A stretch of DNA of 54,708 nucleotides from DASYTH01 sp035762905. Its GTDB lineage: Bacteria > Actinomycetota > Actinomycetes > Mycobacteriales > Pseudonocardiaceae. Numbering within the stretch: the stretch's first letter is position 1; every line of letters begins with the position of its first letter. The stretch lies in assembly GCF_035762905.1 (NCBI RefSeq), contig NZ_DASUCC010000153.1, positions 1 to 54,708 on the forward strand, written 5' to 3'. Of the stretch, positions 17,825 through 26,028 are shown piece after piece. Under the pieces are notes generated by a model. It did not search any database. It saw only the letters and a program-made list of their open reading frames with translations, and had not been told where the DNA came from. Both the position numbers and the translations under genes were made by a program.

Positions 17825-18445
17825 TCAGTTGAGCACCGGTGGGGCGAGGTAATCCTGCAGCAGCTGCCGCACCCGGCTGCGGGCCCGGTGCAGCAGCACC
17901 CGCTGGTTGCCGTCCTGGATGCCGAGCACCTCGAACACCTCGGCGGCGCTCCACCCCTCGATGTCCCGCAGCGTGATCACCTCGCGCTGGGTGCGGGGCA
18001 GTTGCGCCACCGCGTCGGTGACGACGTCCTGTAACTCGCGGGACAGCAGCTTGTCCTCCGGCAGCCGGGACCAGTCGTCCGTCTCGGCCTTCCAGTGTCC
18101 GGGCCACGGTCCGGTCCGGGTGAACAGGTCCGGTGACACCGCGGCGAACTCCCCCTCGGTCTCCAGCACCGAGAACGGCAGGGTCCGCGACTCGAGGCCG
18201 GCCCGCCTGCGTGCCACGTTCACCAGGATCCGGCAGATCCAGGTGCGCAGCGACGACTTGCCCTCGAAGCCCTCCAGCCCGCGCAGCACCGCCAACCAGG
18301 TCTCCTGCACCGCCTCCTCCGCGATCGCCCGGCTCGGCGAGTAGATCAGCGCAAGCCGGAACAGTGCGGAGTGGTACTCCTTCACCATCGCCCGGTAGGC
18401 GCGCTCGTCCCCCCGCCGCAGGGCGTGCAGATCCACGTCAGTCAT
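17825..18445 (-). CDS. ECF-type RNA polymerase sigma factor
   Basis: A 206-residue sigma-70 family factor with only the two ECF domains: sigma-2 (YHSALFRLALIYSPSRAIAEEAVQETWLAVLRG, then SLRTWICRILVNVARRR, residues about 26-82) and sigma-4 (LPRTQREVITLRDIEGWSAAEVFEVLG, a helix-turn-helix near residue 155). The ATG at 18445 overlaps the TGA of the zinc-finger gene (ATGA), so sigma and putative anti-sigma are made together. It is the last gene of the FHA - propeller - antiporter - anti-sigma - sigma operon. Its targets are unknown; the six-copy cluster motif is a possible one, though it does not look like the usual GGAAC/CGTC pair. Confidence 0.93.
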   Translation of the reverse strand: MTDVDLHALRRGDERAYRAMVKEYHSALFRLALIYSPSRAIAEEAVQETWLAVLRGLEGFEGKSSLRTWICRILVNVARRRAGLESRTLPFSVLETEGEFAAVSPDLFTRTGPWPGHWKAETDDWSRLPEDKLLSRELQDVVTDAVAQLPRTQREVITLRDIEGWSAAEVFEVLGIQDGNQRVLLHRARSRVRQLLQDYLAPPVLN

Positions 18446-18699
18446 GCCACAACACTTCTTTCTGCCCATTCCCGGTACAGCTTCATGAGGCTGGCCTCGA
18501 GTCTGGGCGGAATGGTGGTCGCCGGCTGTTGGGACAGCGCCTTCACCGTCACCAGGACCTGGTTGAAGTAGTCGTCACAGCCTTTGCAGAACGGCAGGTG
18601 GTCCAGGATCGACAGCAGAGTCTCGTTGTCGAGGGCGTCCTCCAGCGCGTCCGTGACCAGCTCCACCAGGTCGATACAGTCGATGGACTTCATGTTCAC
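18442..18699 (-). CDS. Zinc-finger anti-sigma factor (ZAS type)
   Basis: A short protein of about 85 residues with the HxxxCxxC zinc motif (DHLPFCKGC) that defines redox- or ligand-sensing anti-sigma factors, and a helical, charged C-terminus. It has no transmembrane segment, so it should be soluble. It overlaps the ECF sigma gene by 4 bp and probably holds that sigma inactive until a signal releases it. The start is uncertain: GTG 18699 has a GGGAGG site 10 bases upstream; ATG 18708 and ATG 18693 are also in frame. An upstream His or Cys that completes the zinc site is not obvious. Confidence 0.82.
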   Translation of the reverse strand: MNMKSIDCIDLVELVTDALEDALDNETLLSILDHLPFCKGCDDYFNQVLVTVKALSQQPATTIPPRLEASLMKLYREWAERSVVA

Positions 18700-18745
18700 A
18701 ATTCTCATTCCTCCCGCGCGAGGCGCACTGAATCGCGGGCCAAGC

Positions 18746-20176
18746 TCAGGCTGCCTTGCGATCGGTTCTTGATACGGAGAAGTCGGCCTGGACCACACTG
18801 GACTGATCCTTGCGGCGCAACCAGACGACCATCGGTCCGGACATGGCGGTGGAGATCAGCGCCATGATCACCAGCATGGTGAACAGGGTGGGCGACAGCA
18901 CGCCGAGGTCGAGCCCGACGTTGAGCACCACCAACTCGGTCAGGCCGCGACAGTTCATCAGCGAGCCCACCTGCCAGGAGTGGTTCCAGCTCTCCCCCAC
19001 CGCCCGAGCGGCCATGGCCGAGCCGACCAGCTTGCCGGCGACCGCGACCACCAGGATCAGCCCACACCACAGCCACAGCTCCAGGTTCGCGCCGAGCAGG
19101 CCGATCTCGGTGCGCAACCCGCTGTAGGCGAAGAACAGCGGCAGCAGCAGCGCGGCGGTCAGCCCACCGACCTTGTCGTGCAGCCACTCCTCGATCAGGT
19201 TGTCACGCGGGAAGATCATGCCGAACACGAACGCACCGAACATGGCGTGCACACCGATCCACTCGGTGGCCATGGCGCACAACAGGATCGCGACCAGAGC
19301 GAGCGGGGCGATCCCGCGCACGTGGTGCGGCTTCATCCGGGTGACCCACCTGGCGAGCAACGGCCGCAGGACGAAGAACATCAGCGCGGCGAACACCATG
19401 GTGAGGCCGATGGTGAGCAACACCCCCATCATCGACGACGCGGTGACCAGCGCGACGACCAGCGCGAGCAGGCTCCATGCGGTGACGTCGTCGATCAGCG
19501 CACAGGTCAGCGCCACGACGCCGACCTCGGTTCGGAACAGTCCGAGATCCTGGAGGATGCGCACCAGCACCGGCAATGCCGTCACGCTCATCGACACCCC
19601 GAAGAACAGCGCGAACGCCAGGTAGCCGGTTCCCTCCGGGGCGAACTTGAGGTAGGCGAACACGGCCAGCGCGACGCCGAGCAGGAACGGCAGCGAGATG
19701 CTGACATGGCTGACCAGGAGCGCGAGCTGTCCCCTGCCCTGCAACAGCTTCGTGTTGAGCTCGAGCCCGGTCAGGAACACGAACAGGATCACGCCGAGCT
19801 GGGCCAGGACGTTGAGCTGCGGCACGACCGCCTTGGGCAGCAGCACCGCGGCGCCGCTCGGCCACAGCGCGGCAAGCACCGAGGGACCGAGCAGGATGCC
19901 GGCGGTGATCTCGCCGATCACCGGCGGTTGGCCGAGTCGTTGTACCAGCCAGCCGGCCGCCTTGCACGCGCCCACCACCACCGCCACCGCGAGCAGCAGT
20001 TGGGCCAGTGGATGGCCGACCATCATCTTCGCCGTCGACGGGGCCGACGAGTCGTTGTTCGCGCCGGTCAGCAACGCGATCGCGACCAGCGCCGGGGCGA
20101 TCACCATGACGACGTAGATCAGAATCGCTCGCGCGTTCCGGTTGCGTAACCGGGTGCGCGAGCCATTGGCAGCCAT
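18746..20176 (-). CDS. Cation/H+ antiporter (CPA2, KefB/NapA-like)
   Basis: A 476-residue membrane protein with about 12-13 hydrophobic segments. LGQPPVIGEITAGILLGPS is the CPA2 signature at the second conserved helix, VFLTGLELNTKLL follows, and CALIDDVTAWSLL carries the two Asp typical of electrogenic Na+/H+ exchangers. It would move Na+ or K+ against protons. AAGGAG 8 bases upstream sets the ATG at 20176. The gene lies 73 bp after the propeller gene and 46 bp before the anti-sigma gene, so ion balance or export across the membrane seems to be tied to this signalling unit. Similar antiporters occur in enediyne and other antibiotic clusters, usually as putative transport or resistance genes. 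Confidence 0.9.
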   Translation of the reverse strand: MAANGSRTRLRNRNARAILIYVVMVIAPALVAIALLTGANNDSSAPSTAKMMVGHPLAQLLLAVAVVVGACKAAGWLVQRLGQPPVIGEITAGILLGPSVLAALWPSGAAVLLPKAVVPQLNVLAQLGVILFVFLTGLELNTKLLQGRGQLALLVSHVSISLPFLLGVALAVFAYLKFAPEGTGYLAFALFFGVSMSVTALPVLVRILQDLGLFRTEVGVVALTCALIDDVTAWSLLALVVALVTASSMMGVLLTIGLTMVFAALMFFVLRPLLARWVTRMKPHHVRGIAPLALVAILLCAMATEWIGVHAMFGAFVFGMIFPRDNLIEEWLHDKVGGLTAALLLPLFFAYSGLRTEIGLLGANLELWLWCGLILVVAVAGKLVGSAMAARAVGESWNHSWQVGSLMNCRGLTELVVLNVGLDLGVLSPTLFTMLVIMALISTAMSGPMVVWLRRKDQSSVVQADFSVSRTDRKAA

Positions 20177-20249
20177 GTTTTCGCTCCTTGATTGTCGGGA
20201 TGACGCACCGTGACCCGGACTTCCGGGCCACGGTGCGTCGATGGCGGGA

Positions 20250-21869
20250 TCAGAACGTGGCGATGCCGTTCGATCCGCCGTGTCCACCTTCGGTGATCGG
20301 CAGGTAGTCGAACACCTGCTTGCGACCGAGCGAGGTCAGGCTTCCGTTGTCGTTGACCCGGAACGCGTAGACCCCACCGGCAAAGGCGTCGAGCCCGTAC
20401 AGGAACCGGCTGTCCCCGCTGAGCCCGATGTCCAGCAAGCCGATGGCCGTGTTGTCGTTGACCCGGTCAACGCCGTCCTCGGCCGTCGCGACCGCGTGCT
20501 GCAGCGACATTCCGCCGTCCTTGGCGAGGCTGAACGAGCTGATCGTTCCGTTGGCGAGCGGGGCCGAGGCGAACGCGATGTTCTTGCTCGTGTGCGCCAC
20601 GATCCAGCACGTGTCGGTCTGCCCGGTGGCGACCGGACCCTTGATCAGTTTGATCGTGCCGTCCGGCGCCAGCGAGTAGCTGGACACCTGACCGACACCC
20701 TCGACCCGGTCCGCACCGTTCTGCTCGGCCATCAGCAGGGTGCCGTCCTTGGTGAACGTGAAGCCGTACGGCCCGTTGCCGGCCGACTCGTTCACCACGG
20801 GCGGCGCCAGGGTGCCGTTCTCCCGCACCGCGAAGGTGAGGATGGCGCCCTTGGGGAAACCGGTGGCCTCATCGGTCTTCCCGGCCCGCCGCTCGGTGGC
20901 GACGAGCGTCTTGCCGTCCGGGCTGAACCCGATCTGTGCGCAACCGGAGTCACGCTCCTCGGTCAGCGGACGGGTCGAGCCCTCGATCTGGGTGAGCGTT
21001 CCGTCGGCGGCGACCCGGAAGCCGTTGACCGAAGGAAGCTGACCGGTGGTGCAGTTCTCCAGGAGGCCTTCGCCCACCCACAGCCGATCGTCGTACTCAC
21101 CGCTGTGCAGGACGTAGAGCAGGCCCTTGCTCACCGTCAGGCTGACCGGCTTCTCGCCGCCGGACGGCACCTTCGATGCCAACTCGAGGCCGTCGGCCTT
21201 GATCCGGAACACCGAGATCGAGTTGCTGCCCATGTTGGGCACGAACAGCAGTTCGGCCTTGTTCACCACGTTGGTCGGGCTCGCCTCGCCATCGGCGGTG
21301 CCGACGACGAGCGCCTGGGACACGTCCTCGACCGAGCCGCTGCCCTTGCCGCCGGTCTGGTACCGGCCGACCTCGGTCAGCGCACCGTCCTGGTTCCGGA
21401 AGAACGCCGCCACCTCGTTGCCCTTGGCATCATTGGACATCACGAAGACGGCGCCCTGCCGAAGATCAACCGCACCGGTGTCGGCCTCGGCGTTCCCTGC
21501 GGGCGCCGAGCCGTCGCCGGCCGGGGCCGACTGGTCGTTCGCGGTCTGCTGGACCGCGAGCAGCGACCCACCGGACCACATGTAGCCGACCGCCGTCACG
21601 ATCGTGAGGGCGAGCACCATGCTGAGTCCGACCAGCAGGTGGTCACGCAGCCGGAGTCGGACGACCGTCTGCGCGGGGGCGGAGGACCACTGTGGCTGCC
21701 CTGGATAGCCACCGGCGGGCTGCCGTTCGTAGGCCGGGAAGTCCTCGGTCGGCGGGTTGTAGTCGTACTCGTCCGACTCCGCCAGTTGTTCTTCTACGGG
21801 GTCCGGCGCCACCGGCTTCCTGTCGCCGTCGGCGTCGGACGGCGACGCCGGCTTGTTCTCGTCGCTCAT
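20250..21869 (-). CDS. Membrane-anchored beta-propeller (lactonase/YVTN-like) protein
   Basis: A 539-residue protein with an acidic, proline-rich cytoplasmic N-terminus (residues 1-70), one transmembrane helix at about 78-98, a Ser/Ala/Gly linker, and an outer domain of repeating blades such as NKAELLFVPNMGSNSISVFRI and QIGFSPDGKTLVATER. This is the lactonase/6-phosphogluconolactonase-like seven-blade type. The one-helix layout with a charged inner tail looks more like a sensor or scaffold than a free enzyme. GAGGAG 6 bases before ATG 21869. It lies between the FHA gene and the antiporter in a five-gene operon; the FHA protein could bind its phosphorylated tail (inference). Confidence 0.85.
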   Translation of the reverse strand: MSDENKPASPSDADGDRKPVAPDPVEEQLAESDEYDYNPPTEDFPAYERQPAGGYPGQPQWSSAPAQTVVRLRLRDHLLVGLSMVLALTIVTAVGYMWSGGSLLAVQQTANDQSAPAGDGSAPAGNAEADTGAVDLRQGAVFVMSNDAKGNEVAAFFRNQDGALTEVGRYQTGGKGSGSVEDVSQALVVGTADGEASPTNVVNKAELLFVPNMGSNSISVFRIKADGLELASKVPSGGEKPVSLTVSKGLLYVLHSGEYDDRLWVGEGLLENCTTGQLPSVNGFRVAADGTLTQIEGSTRPLTEERDSGCAQIGFSPDGKTLVATERRAGKTDEATGFPKGAILTFAVRENGTLAPPVVNESAGNGPYGFTFTKDGTLLMAEQNGADRVEGVGQVSSYSLAPDGTIKLIKGPVATGQTDTCWIVAHTSKNIAFASAPLANGTISSFSLAKDGGMSLQHAVATAEDGVDRVNDNTAIGLLDIGLSGDSRFLYGLDAFAGGVYAFRVNDNGSLTSLGRKQVFDYLPITEGGHGGSNGIATF

Positions 21870-21952
21870 GCTGACTCCTCAAGATTGTGCCGCTTGGCAC
21901 TCCTTTTGGTTGTTTCCGAACACCGTGACCATCCTGGCTGGACAGTCCCGCC

Positions 21953-22537
21953 TCATGCGGCCTGGCTTGGCCGTTGCTTGTACGAGTTCTCCAACACCCA
22001 GGCGTTCTCCAGTTCGGAGAAGTCCTCCGACTGCGCACGATGGGAGTGGTAACGCAAACGGCGCCGGCCGAGCACGACCATGGCGCCGCTGCGAAGTGCC
22101 GCTTGGTTACCGGGTAATATCCGGGTCCACTCCGATTCCCCTTGCGGGCAAATAAATGTGCCGTTGGTCGAGCCAACGTCGGTAACTTTGACGTCCCAAT
22201 CGTTCAGCACGATCCTGGCGTGCACCCGAGAAACCGACATATCCGTCAGGCGAACCGGTTTCGCGGAGCCGTCCCGCACGGCCGGATCCGTCTCGGGACC
22301 GCGGCCGAGGACATGCTCCCGGTCGAGCGGGAACATCGTCCCGTCGTCGAGCACGAGCACGCCGAGCGCCGGCCGTTCACCGAGTACCGGCAACCGGGTC
22401 GCCTGAGTCATGGAGATCCCACAAACAGTGCAGTAATTCATTCTCGGGTCGTTGAAGTGCGACCTCCTGCAGTACACGCCGTGGACGAGGTTTCTCGCCT
22501 CCGCAGGCGCGCCGTTCGTTCCGGTCCGGTTGTCCAT
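21953..22537 (-). CDS. FHA-domain protein with N-terminal Cys-rich knuckle
   Basis: A 194-residue protein with a forkhead-associated domain, which reads phosphothreonine: VLGRGPETDP, SVSRVHARI and VGSTNGTFI hold the conserved Gly-Arg, Ser-x-x-His and Asn-Gly at residues 77-128. Ahead of it, C23, C36 and C39 with nearby His suggest a small zinc-binding knuckle. GGAGAG upstream supports ATG 22537. It is the first gene of the leftward operon ending in the ECF sigma factor and is divergent from the FAD oxidoreductase gene. No Ser/Thr kinase is encoded here, so its partner must come from elsewhere in the genome. Confidence 0.9.
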   Translation of the reverse strand: MDNRTGTNGAPAEARNLVHGVYCRRSHFNDPRMNYCTVCGISMTQATRLPVLGERPALGVLVLDDGTMFPLDREHVLGRGPETDPAVRDGSAKPVRLTDMSVSRVHARIVLNDWDVKVTDVGSTNGTFICPQGESEWTRILPGNQAALRSGAMVVLGRRRLRYHSHRAQSEDFSELENAWVLENSYKQRPSQAA

Positions 22538-22652
22538 GTCCCGCTCTCCACCGTCTCAGCAATGGGCTGCTTCATCCTCACAGGATCGATTGCGTGCTCC
22601 TTCTTCTCGCGTGCGCGGCGCGGAGGGCACGGGCCGGTTCGAGCAATCTGGA

Positions 22653-22666
22653 ACAAGTGATCTTGT
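22653..22666. promoter_or_regulatory. Small inverted repeat in the FHA / FAD-oxidoreductase divergent region
   Basis: ACAAG-tgat-CTTGT lies 16 bp before the FAD oxidoreductase start in a 144-bp divergent promoter region. It is flanked on each side by a GGAAC. It could be an operator or part of an ECF promoter. Confidence 0.35.
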
Positions 22667-22681
22667 AACGGAACCGGGGCA

Positions 22682-24247
22682 ATGGAGCCACTGACGGGTG
22701 TGACCAACATGATCGATGTAGCGCCGCCGCTCACGGTGCTTCCGCCGGAACTCGAGCAGGCCGACTGGTGGACCGACGAGATGGTGTTCCGGGCCGGCAT
22801 TCCGATGTACGACGTCCCGTTCGTGTCCGTCGGCGGCGGGATGGGTTCGTTCGTCACGGTCGACTACCTCCGGGTGGCCGGCGGCGTGCCGGCATCGGAC
22901 ATTCGCGTCCTGTCCAACCTCAGCCACCCGTGGCAGACCTACGAATATCTGACCCGGGTCTCCCAACTGCCACGCAGCAGGCGGATCCGCTCGGACTCCT
23001 CCTCGCGGCCGGACAACCTGTGGGGGTTCCCGTCCTACGCGATCCAGGAGGCCGTCCGGGACCGCACCGTCAAGCCGGTCAAGCAGGTGCTGCTCGAGCC
23101 GGTGTTCGCCGACTTCTACACCCCGCTGCTCGGCATGGTGCTGGACAGCATGCGCCGGGAGGCACAGCGCATCCGGTACTGGGACATGCTGGTGCAGGGC
23201 GAGGTCCGCACGGTGCGCAGGCGCGCGGGTGGCGGCTACTTCGCCGTGCAGGCGCCCCGCCCGAACCAGCCGAACGCCCCGGCCAGCGGGCTGATCGCGT
23301 ACCGCTGCCGGGACGTGCACGTCGCGGTCGGCTACACCGGACTGCGCTTCCTGCCGGACCTGCAACGTTTCCGGGAACAGCACAACGACTACCACCATGT
23401 GGTGAACGGGTACGAGGACCACGAGCACGTCTACGAGTCGTTGCGCCGGCGGCCCGGAACCGTGCTGATCCGCGGCAGCGGGATCGTGACCTCGGCGGTG
23501 CTGCAGCGGCTGATCTGCGACCGGCTGCACCACGGGGCGCAGACCCGGATCGTTCAGATCATTCGCACCTACGTCAAAGGCGCGCACGGCCGGCACGCGT
23601 GGTCGCGGCGGCCCGGCTCGCACGGTTTCGCCTACCAGGGCTTCAACTATCCGAAGTCCGCGTGGGGCGGGCAGCTCAAGGCCCGGATGCGCCGGCGAGA
23701 GGGTGCCGACCGGGTACAGATGTACGACGAGATCGGCGGCACCACCACGCCGCTGCGCCGGCTCTGGCAGCACCATCTGCAGAACGGCCGGCGGGAGGGT
23801 TGGTACACCGCGTACTCCGGCAAGCTGGACAGCCTCGGCCTTGCTTCCAACGGCCAGGTGAAGGCCACCCTGCACAGCCCGGAGGGCGATCGCCGGCTAC
23901 GCGCCGACTACGTGATCGACTGCACCGGGCTGGACGCCGACGTGGCCGAGCACCGGGTGCTCGGCGACCTGCTGCACCACGGCGGAGCCCGACGCAACCC
24001 GCTCGGCCGGCTGGACGTGGAGCCGAGTTTCGAGCTGCGCGGCTCGGCCAGCGGGATGGGCCGGGTCTACGTCACCGGGGCGGCTTCGTTCGGCGGCTAC
24101 TTCCCCGGTGTGGACACGTTCCTCGGGCTGCAGATCTCCGCCCAGGAGGTCGTGGACGACATCGCCCGGCGCAACCTGTGCCGGCGGATGGGACCGCTCC
24201 GCTCGACCGTCGAGTGGCTCAAGTGGGCCCGCAACCGGCAGATCTGA
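22682..24247 (+). CDS. FAD/NAD(P)-binding oxidoreductase, unassigned
   Basis: A 521-residue putative flavoprotein. VPFVSVGGGMGSFVTVDYLR near residue 46 is a dinucleotide-binding loop of GGGxGS form, and DYVIDCTGLDADVAEHRVL and GRVYVTGAASFGGYFPGVDTFLGLQ near the end resemble the second FAD contacts of FAD-dependent oxidoreductases. I cannot place it in a characterised family. The start ATG 22682 is supported by a weak GGGG; an inner Met at residue 10 is possible. It leads a rightward operon with a small membrane protein and RibBA, which makes a flavin-using role more likely. Confidence 0.7.
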   Translation: MEPLTGVTNMIDVAPPLTVLPPELEQADWWTDEMVFRAGIPMYDVPFVSVGGGMGSFVTVDYLRVAGGVPASDIRVLSNLSHPWQTYEYLTRVSQLPRSRRIRSDSSSRPDNLWGFPSYAIQEAVRDRTVKPVKQVLLEPVFADFYTPLLGMVLDSMRREAQRIRYWDMLVQGEVRTVRRRAGGGYFAVQAPRPNQPNAPASGLIAYRCRDVHVAVGYTGLRFLPDLQRFREQHNDYHHVVNGYEDHEHVYESLRRRPGTVLIRGSGIVTSAVLQRLICDRLHHGAQTRIVQIIRTYVKGAHGRHAWSRRPGSHGFAYQGFNYPKSAWGGQLKARMRRREGADRVQMYDEIGGTTTPLRRLWQHHLQNGRREGWYTAYSGKLDSLGLASNGQVKATLHSPEGDRRLRADYVIDCTGLDADVAEHRVLGDLLHHGGARRNPLGRLDVEPSFELRGSASGMGRVYVTGAASFGGYFPGVDTFLGLQISAQEVVDDIARRNLCRRMGPLRSTVEWLKWARNRQI

Positions 24248-24269
24248 CCCTCGGGAGGCGAACAAGACA

Positions 24270-24707
24270 ATGGTGCCAACCGTACTCGGTCGCATCCAGA
24301 CGCGGCTGTTCCTGCTGCTGGTGATCGGCGGGCCGCTGACCGCGCTGATCACCCCGCTGCTCCCGGTGGACGGCCCGATGAGCGCGCGCTACACGGCCAC
24401 GTTCGTCGTGCTGGCCGGGGTCGCCGTGCTCGGCATCGGCTGGGAGCTCATCTACCACCTCATCATGCAGTGGCGTTGGGAGAAGGACTGGCCGACGATC
24501 TTCGGGCTGCTCACGATGATCCCGGAAGGCATCCTGCTCGGCGCGCTGGCCGGGCTGAACCTGCTGCCCTGGCTGCCCGGCCCGGTTCCGCTCGGGGCGT
24601 TCGCGATCCACTTCGGCACCGTCTGGATCGCCGTCTGGCTGGTCGGACAAGGTCCCATGCGGGTGCCGTTCGTCCATTGGCGGTTCAACGGTGGCCGGTT
24701 GGTATGA
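24270..24707 (+). CDS. Small integral membrane protein, unknown function
   Basis: About 145 residues with four hydrophobic segments (roughly residues 10-30, 38-60, 75-97 and 100-125) and a conserved-looking WRWEKDWPTIFGLLTMIPEG between the second and third. I do not recognise a family. GGGAGG at 24253-24258 is 11 bases before ATG 24270; GTG 24273 is an alternative. The stop overlaps the RibBA start (ATGA at 24704-24707), so it is coupled to riboflavin synthesis. It may anchor the upstream FAD enzyme. Confidence 0.75.
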   Translation: MVPTVLGRIQTRLFLLLVIGGPLTALITPLLPVDGPMSARYTATFVVLAGVAVLGIGWELIYHLIMQWRWEKDWPTIFGLLTMIPEGILLGALAGLNLLPWLPGPVPLGAFAIHFGTVWIAVWLVGQGPMRVPFVHWRFNGGRLV

Positions 24708-25939
24708 CCGGCACATCCGTGGATTCCGCCGTCCGCCGGTTGGCGGACGGCGGAATCGTGGTCGTGGTCGACGACGAGAACCGGGAGAACGAGGGCGACC
24801 TGATCATGGCCGCCGAGCACGCCACCCCGGAGAAGGTGGCGTTCTTTCTGGAGTACACGTCGGGGTTCCTGTGCGTGGCCATCACCGCGGCCCGGGCCCG
24901 CGAGCTGGACCTGGAGCTGATGGTCCGGCACAACACCGAAAGCCACGGCACGGCGTTTCTGGTCAGCGTCGACTACCGGCACGGCACGAGCACCGGGATC
25001 AGCGCCGGGGACCGCGCGGCGACCGTCGCGGCGCTGGCCGCCGAGACGACCACGGCGGCCGACCTGGCCCGGCCGGGCCACATTCTGCCGCTGCTGGCGC
25101 GGGAACCGGGCGTGCTGGTGCGCGCCGGGCACACCGAGGCCGGGGTGGATCTGTGCCGGCTGGCCGGCGTGCGACCGGCGGCGCTGTTGTGCGAGCTGGT
25201 CACACCGGACCGGCTTGGCATGATGCGCGGCCCGGCGATCGAGGAGTTCGCCGCCCGGCACGGCCTGCCCCTGGTCACCATCGCCGAGCTGGTCGGCCGG
25301 CTGCGGGCTGCCGGTGGGCCGGTGGAGCGGGCCGGCGCGGCGGATATTCCCACACCGCTCGGCGATTTCCGGGCCATCGCCTACCGGTCCACGGTGGACG
25401 GAATCGAGCACCTGGCACTGGTGCTCGGCGACGTCGGCGACGGGACCGAAGTGCTGGTGCGGGTGCACAGCGAATGCCTGACCGGCGATGTGATCGGCTC
25501 GTTGCGCTGCGACTGCGGCGGGCAGTTCGACCTGGCCATGCGGCGGATCGCCGAGGCCGGCCGGGGCGTGCTGGTCTACCTGCGCGGGCACGAGGGTCGC
25601 GGGATCGGGTTGGCCCACAAGCTGCGCGCCTACCAGCTGCAGCAGGACGAGCGACTGGACACAGTGGACGCCAACCTGCGCCTCGGCCTTCCGGTCGACG
25701 GCCGCGAGTACGGCACCGCCGCGCACATCCTGCGTGACCTCGGGGTAAGCCGAATCCAACTGATGACGAACAATCCCGAGAAATATCATGGTCTGCTGGC
25801 CGCCGGTCTCGACATGGCCGGCACGATCGGACTGGAAACGCAGGCGACCGCGCACAACATCACCTATCTTTCGGCCAAACGCGACCGGCTCGGGCACCGC
25901 CTCGACATCCCGCCGCACGAACACCGGATCGCGCGGTAA
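24704..25939 (+). CDS. ribBA: Bifunctional DHBP synthase / GTP cyclohydrolase II (RibBA)
   Basis: The 411-residue protein has both halves of RibBA. Residues 1-200 are 3,4-dihydroxy-2-butanone 4-phosphate synthase (DDENRENEGDLIMAAEH, TSTGISAGDRAAT, HTEAGVDL). Residues about 212-411 are GTP cyclohydrolase II, with zinc Cys in SECLTGD and RCDCGG and the GTP site in RGHEGRGIGLAHKLRAY. It makes both riboflavin precursors, from ribulose 5-phosphate and GTP. Placement in an operon with a flavin-type oxidoreductase, inside a cluster with several more flavoenzymes, suggests an extra copy that boosts FMN/FAD supply. No FMN riboswitch is seen; translation is coupled to the upstream membrane protein. Confidence 0.95.
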   Translation: MTGTSVDSAVRRLADGGIVVVVDDENRENEGDLIMAAEHATPEKVAFFLEYTSGFLCVAITAARARELDLELMVRHNTESHGTAFLVSVDYRHGTSTGISAGDRAATVAALAAETTTAADLARPGHILPLLAREPGVLVRAGHTEAGVDLCRLAGVRPAALLCELVTPDRLGMMRGPAIEEFAARHGLPLVTIAELVGRLRAAGGPVERAGAADIPTPLGDFRAIAYRSTVDGIEHLALVLGDVGDGTEVLVRVHSECLTGDVIGSLRCDCGGQFDLAMRRIAEAGRGVLVYLRGHEGRGIGLAHKLRAYQLQQDERLDTVDANLRLGLPVDGREYGTAAHILRDLGVSRIQLMTNNPEKYHGLLAAGLDMAGTIGLETQATAHNITYLSAKRDRLGHRLDIPPHEHRIAR

Positions 25940-26028
25940 CCATGCGAATTTCATAAGTCCCCGATGTGCGGCTCACTGCCGGATCGGTCGGGCGTTTGGG
26001 ACATTTGTGCTTGTCGTAGGGGATATCG

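Noticed and set aside
24680..24704. FMN riboswitch before ribBA
   Set aside because: The ribBA start overlaps the upstream gene by 4 bp, so there is no leader to hold one, and no conserved RFN pattern is seen.
16067..25939. Enediyne cluster suggested by the SgcJ-like protein and antiporter
   Set aside because: No enediyne PKS, thioesterase or cassette gene is present in the window, and both families occur in other clusters.
24452..25954. A 500-codon minus-strand frame opposite RibBA
   Set aside because: RibBA is certain from its motifs; the antisense frame shows none.
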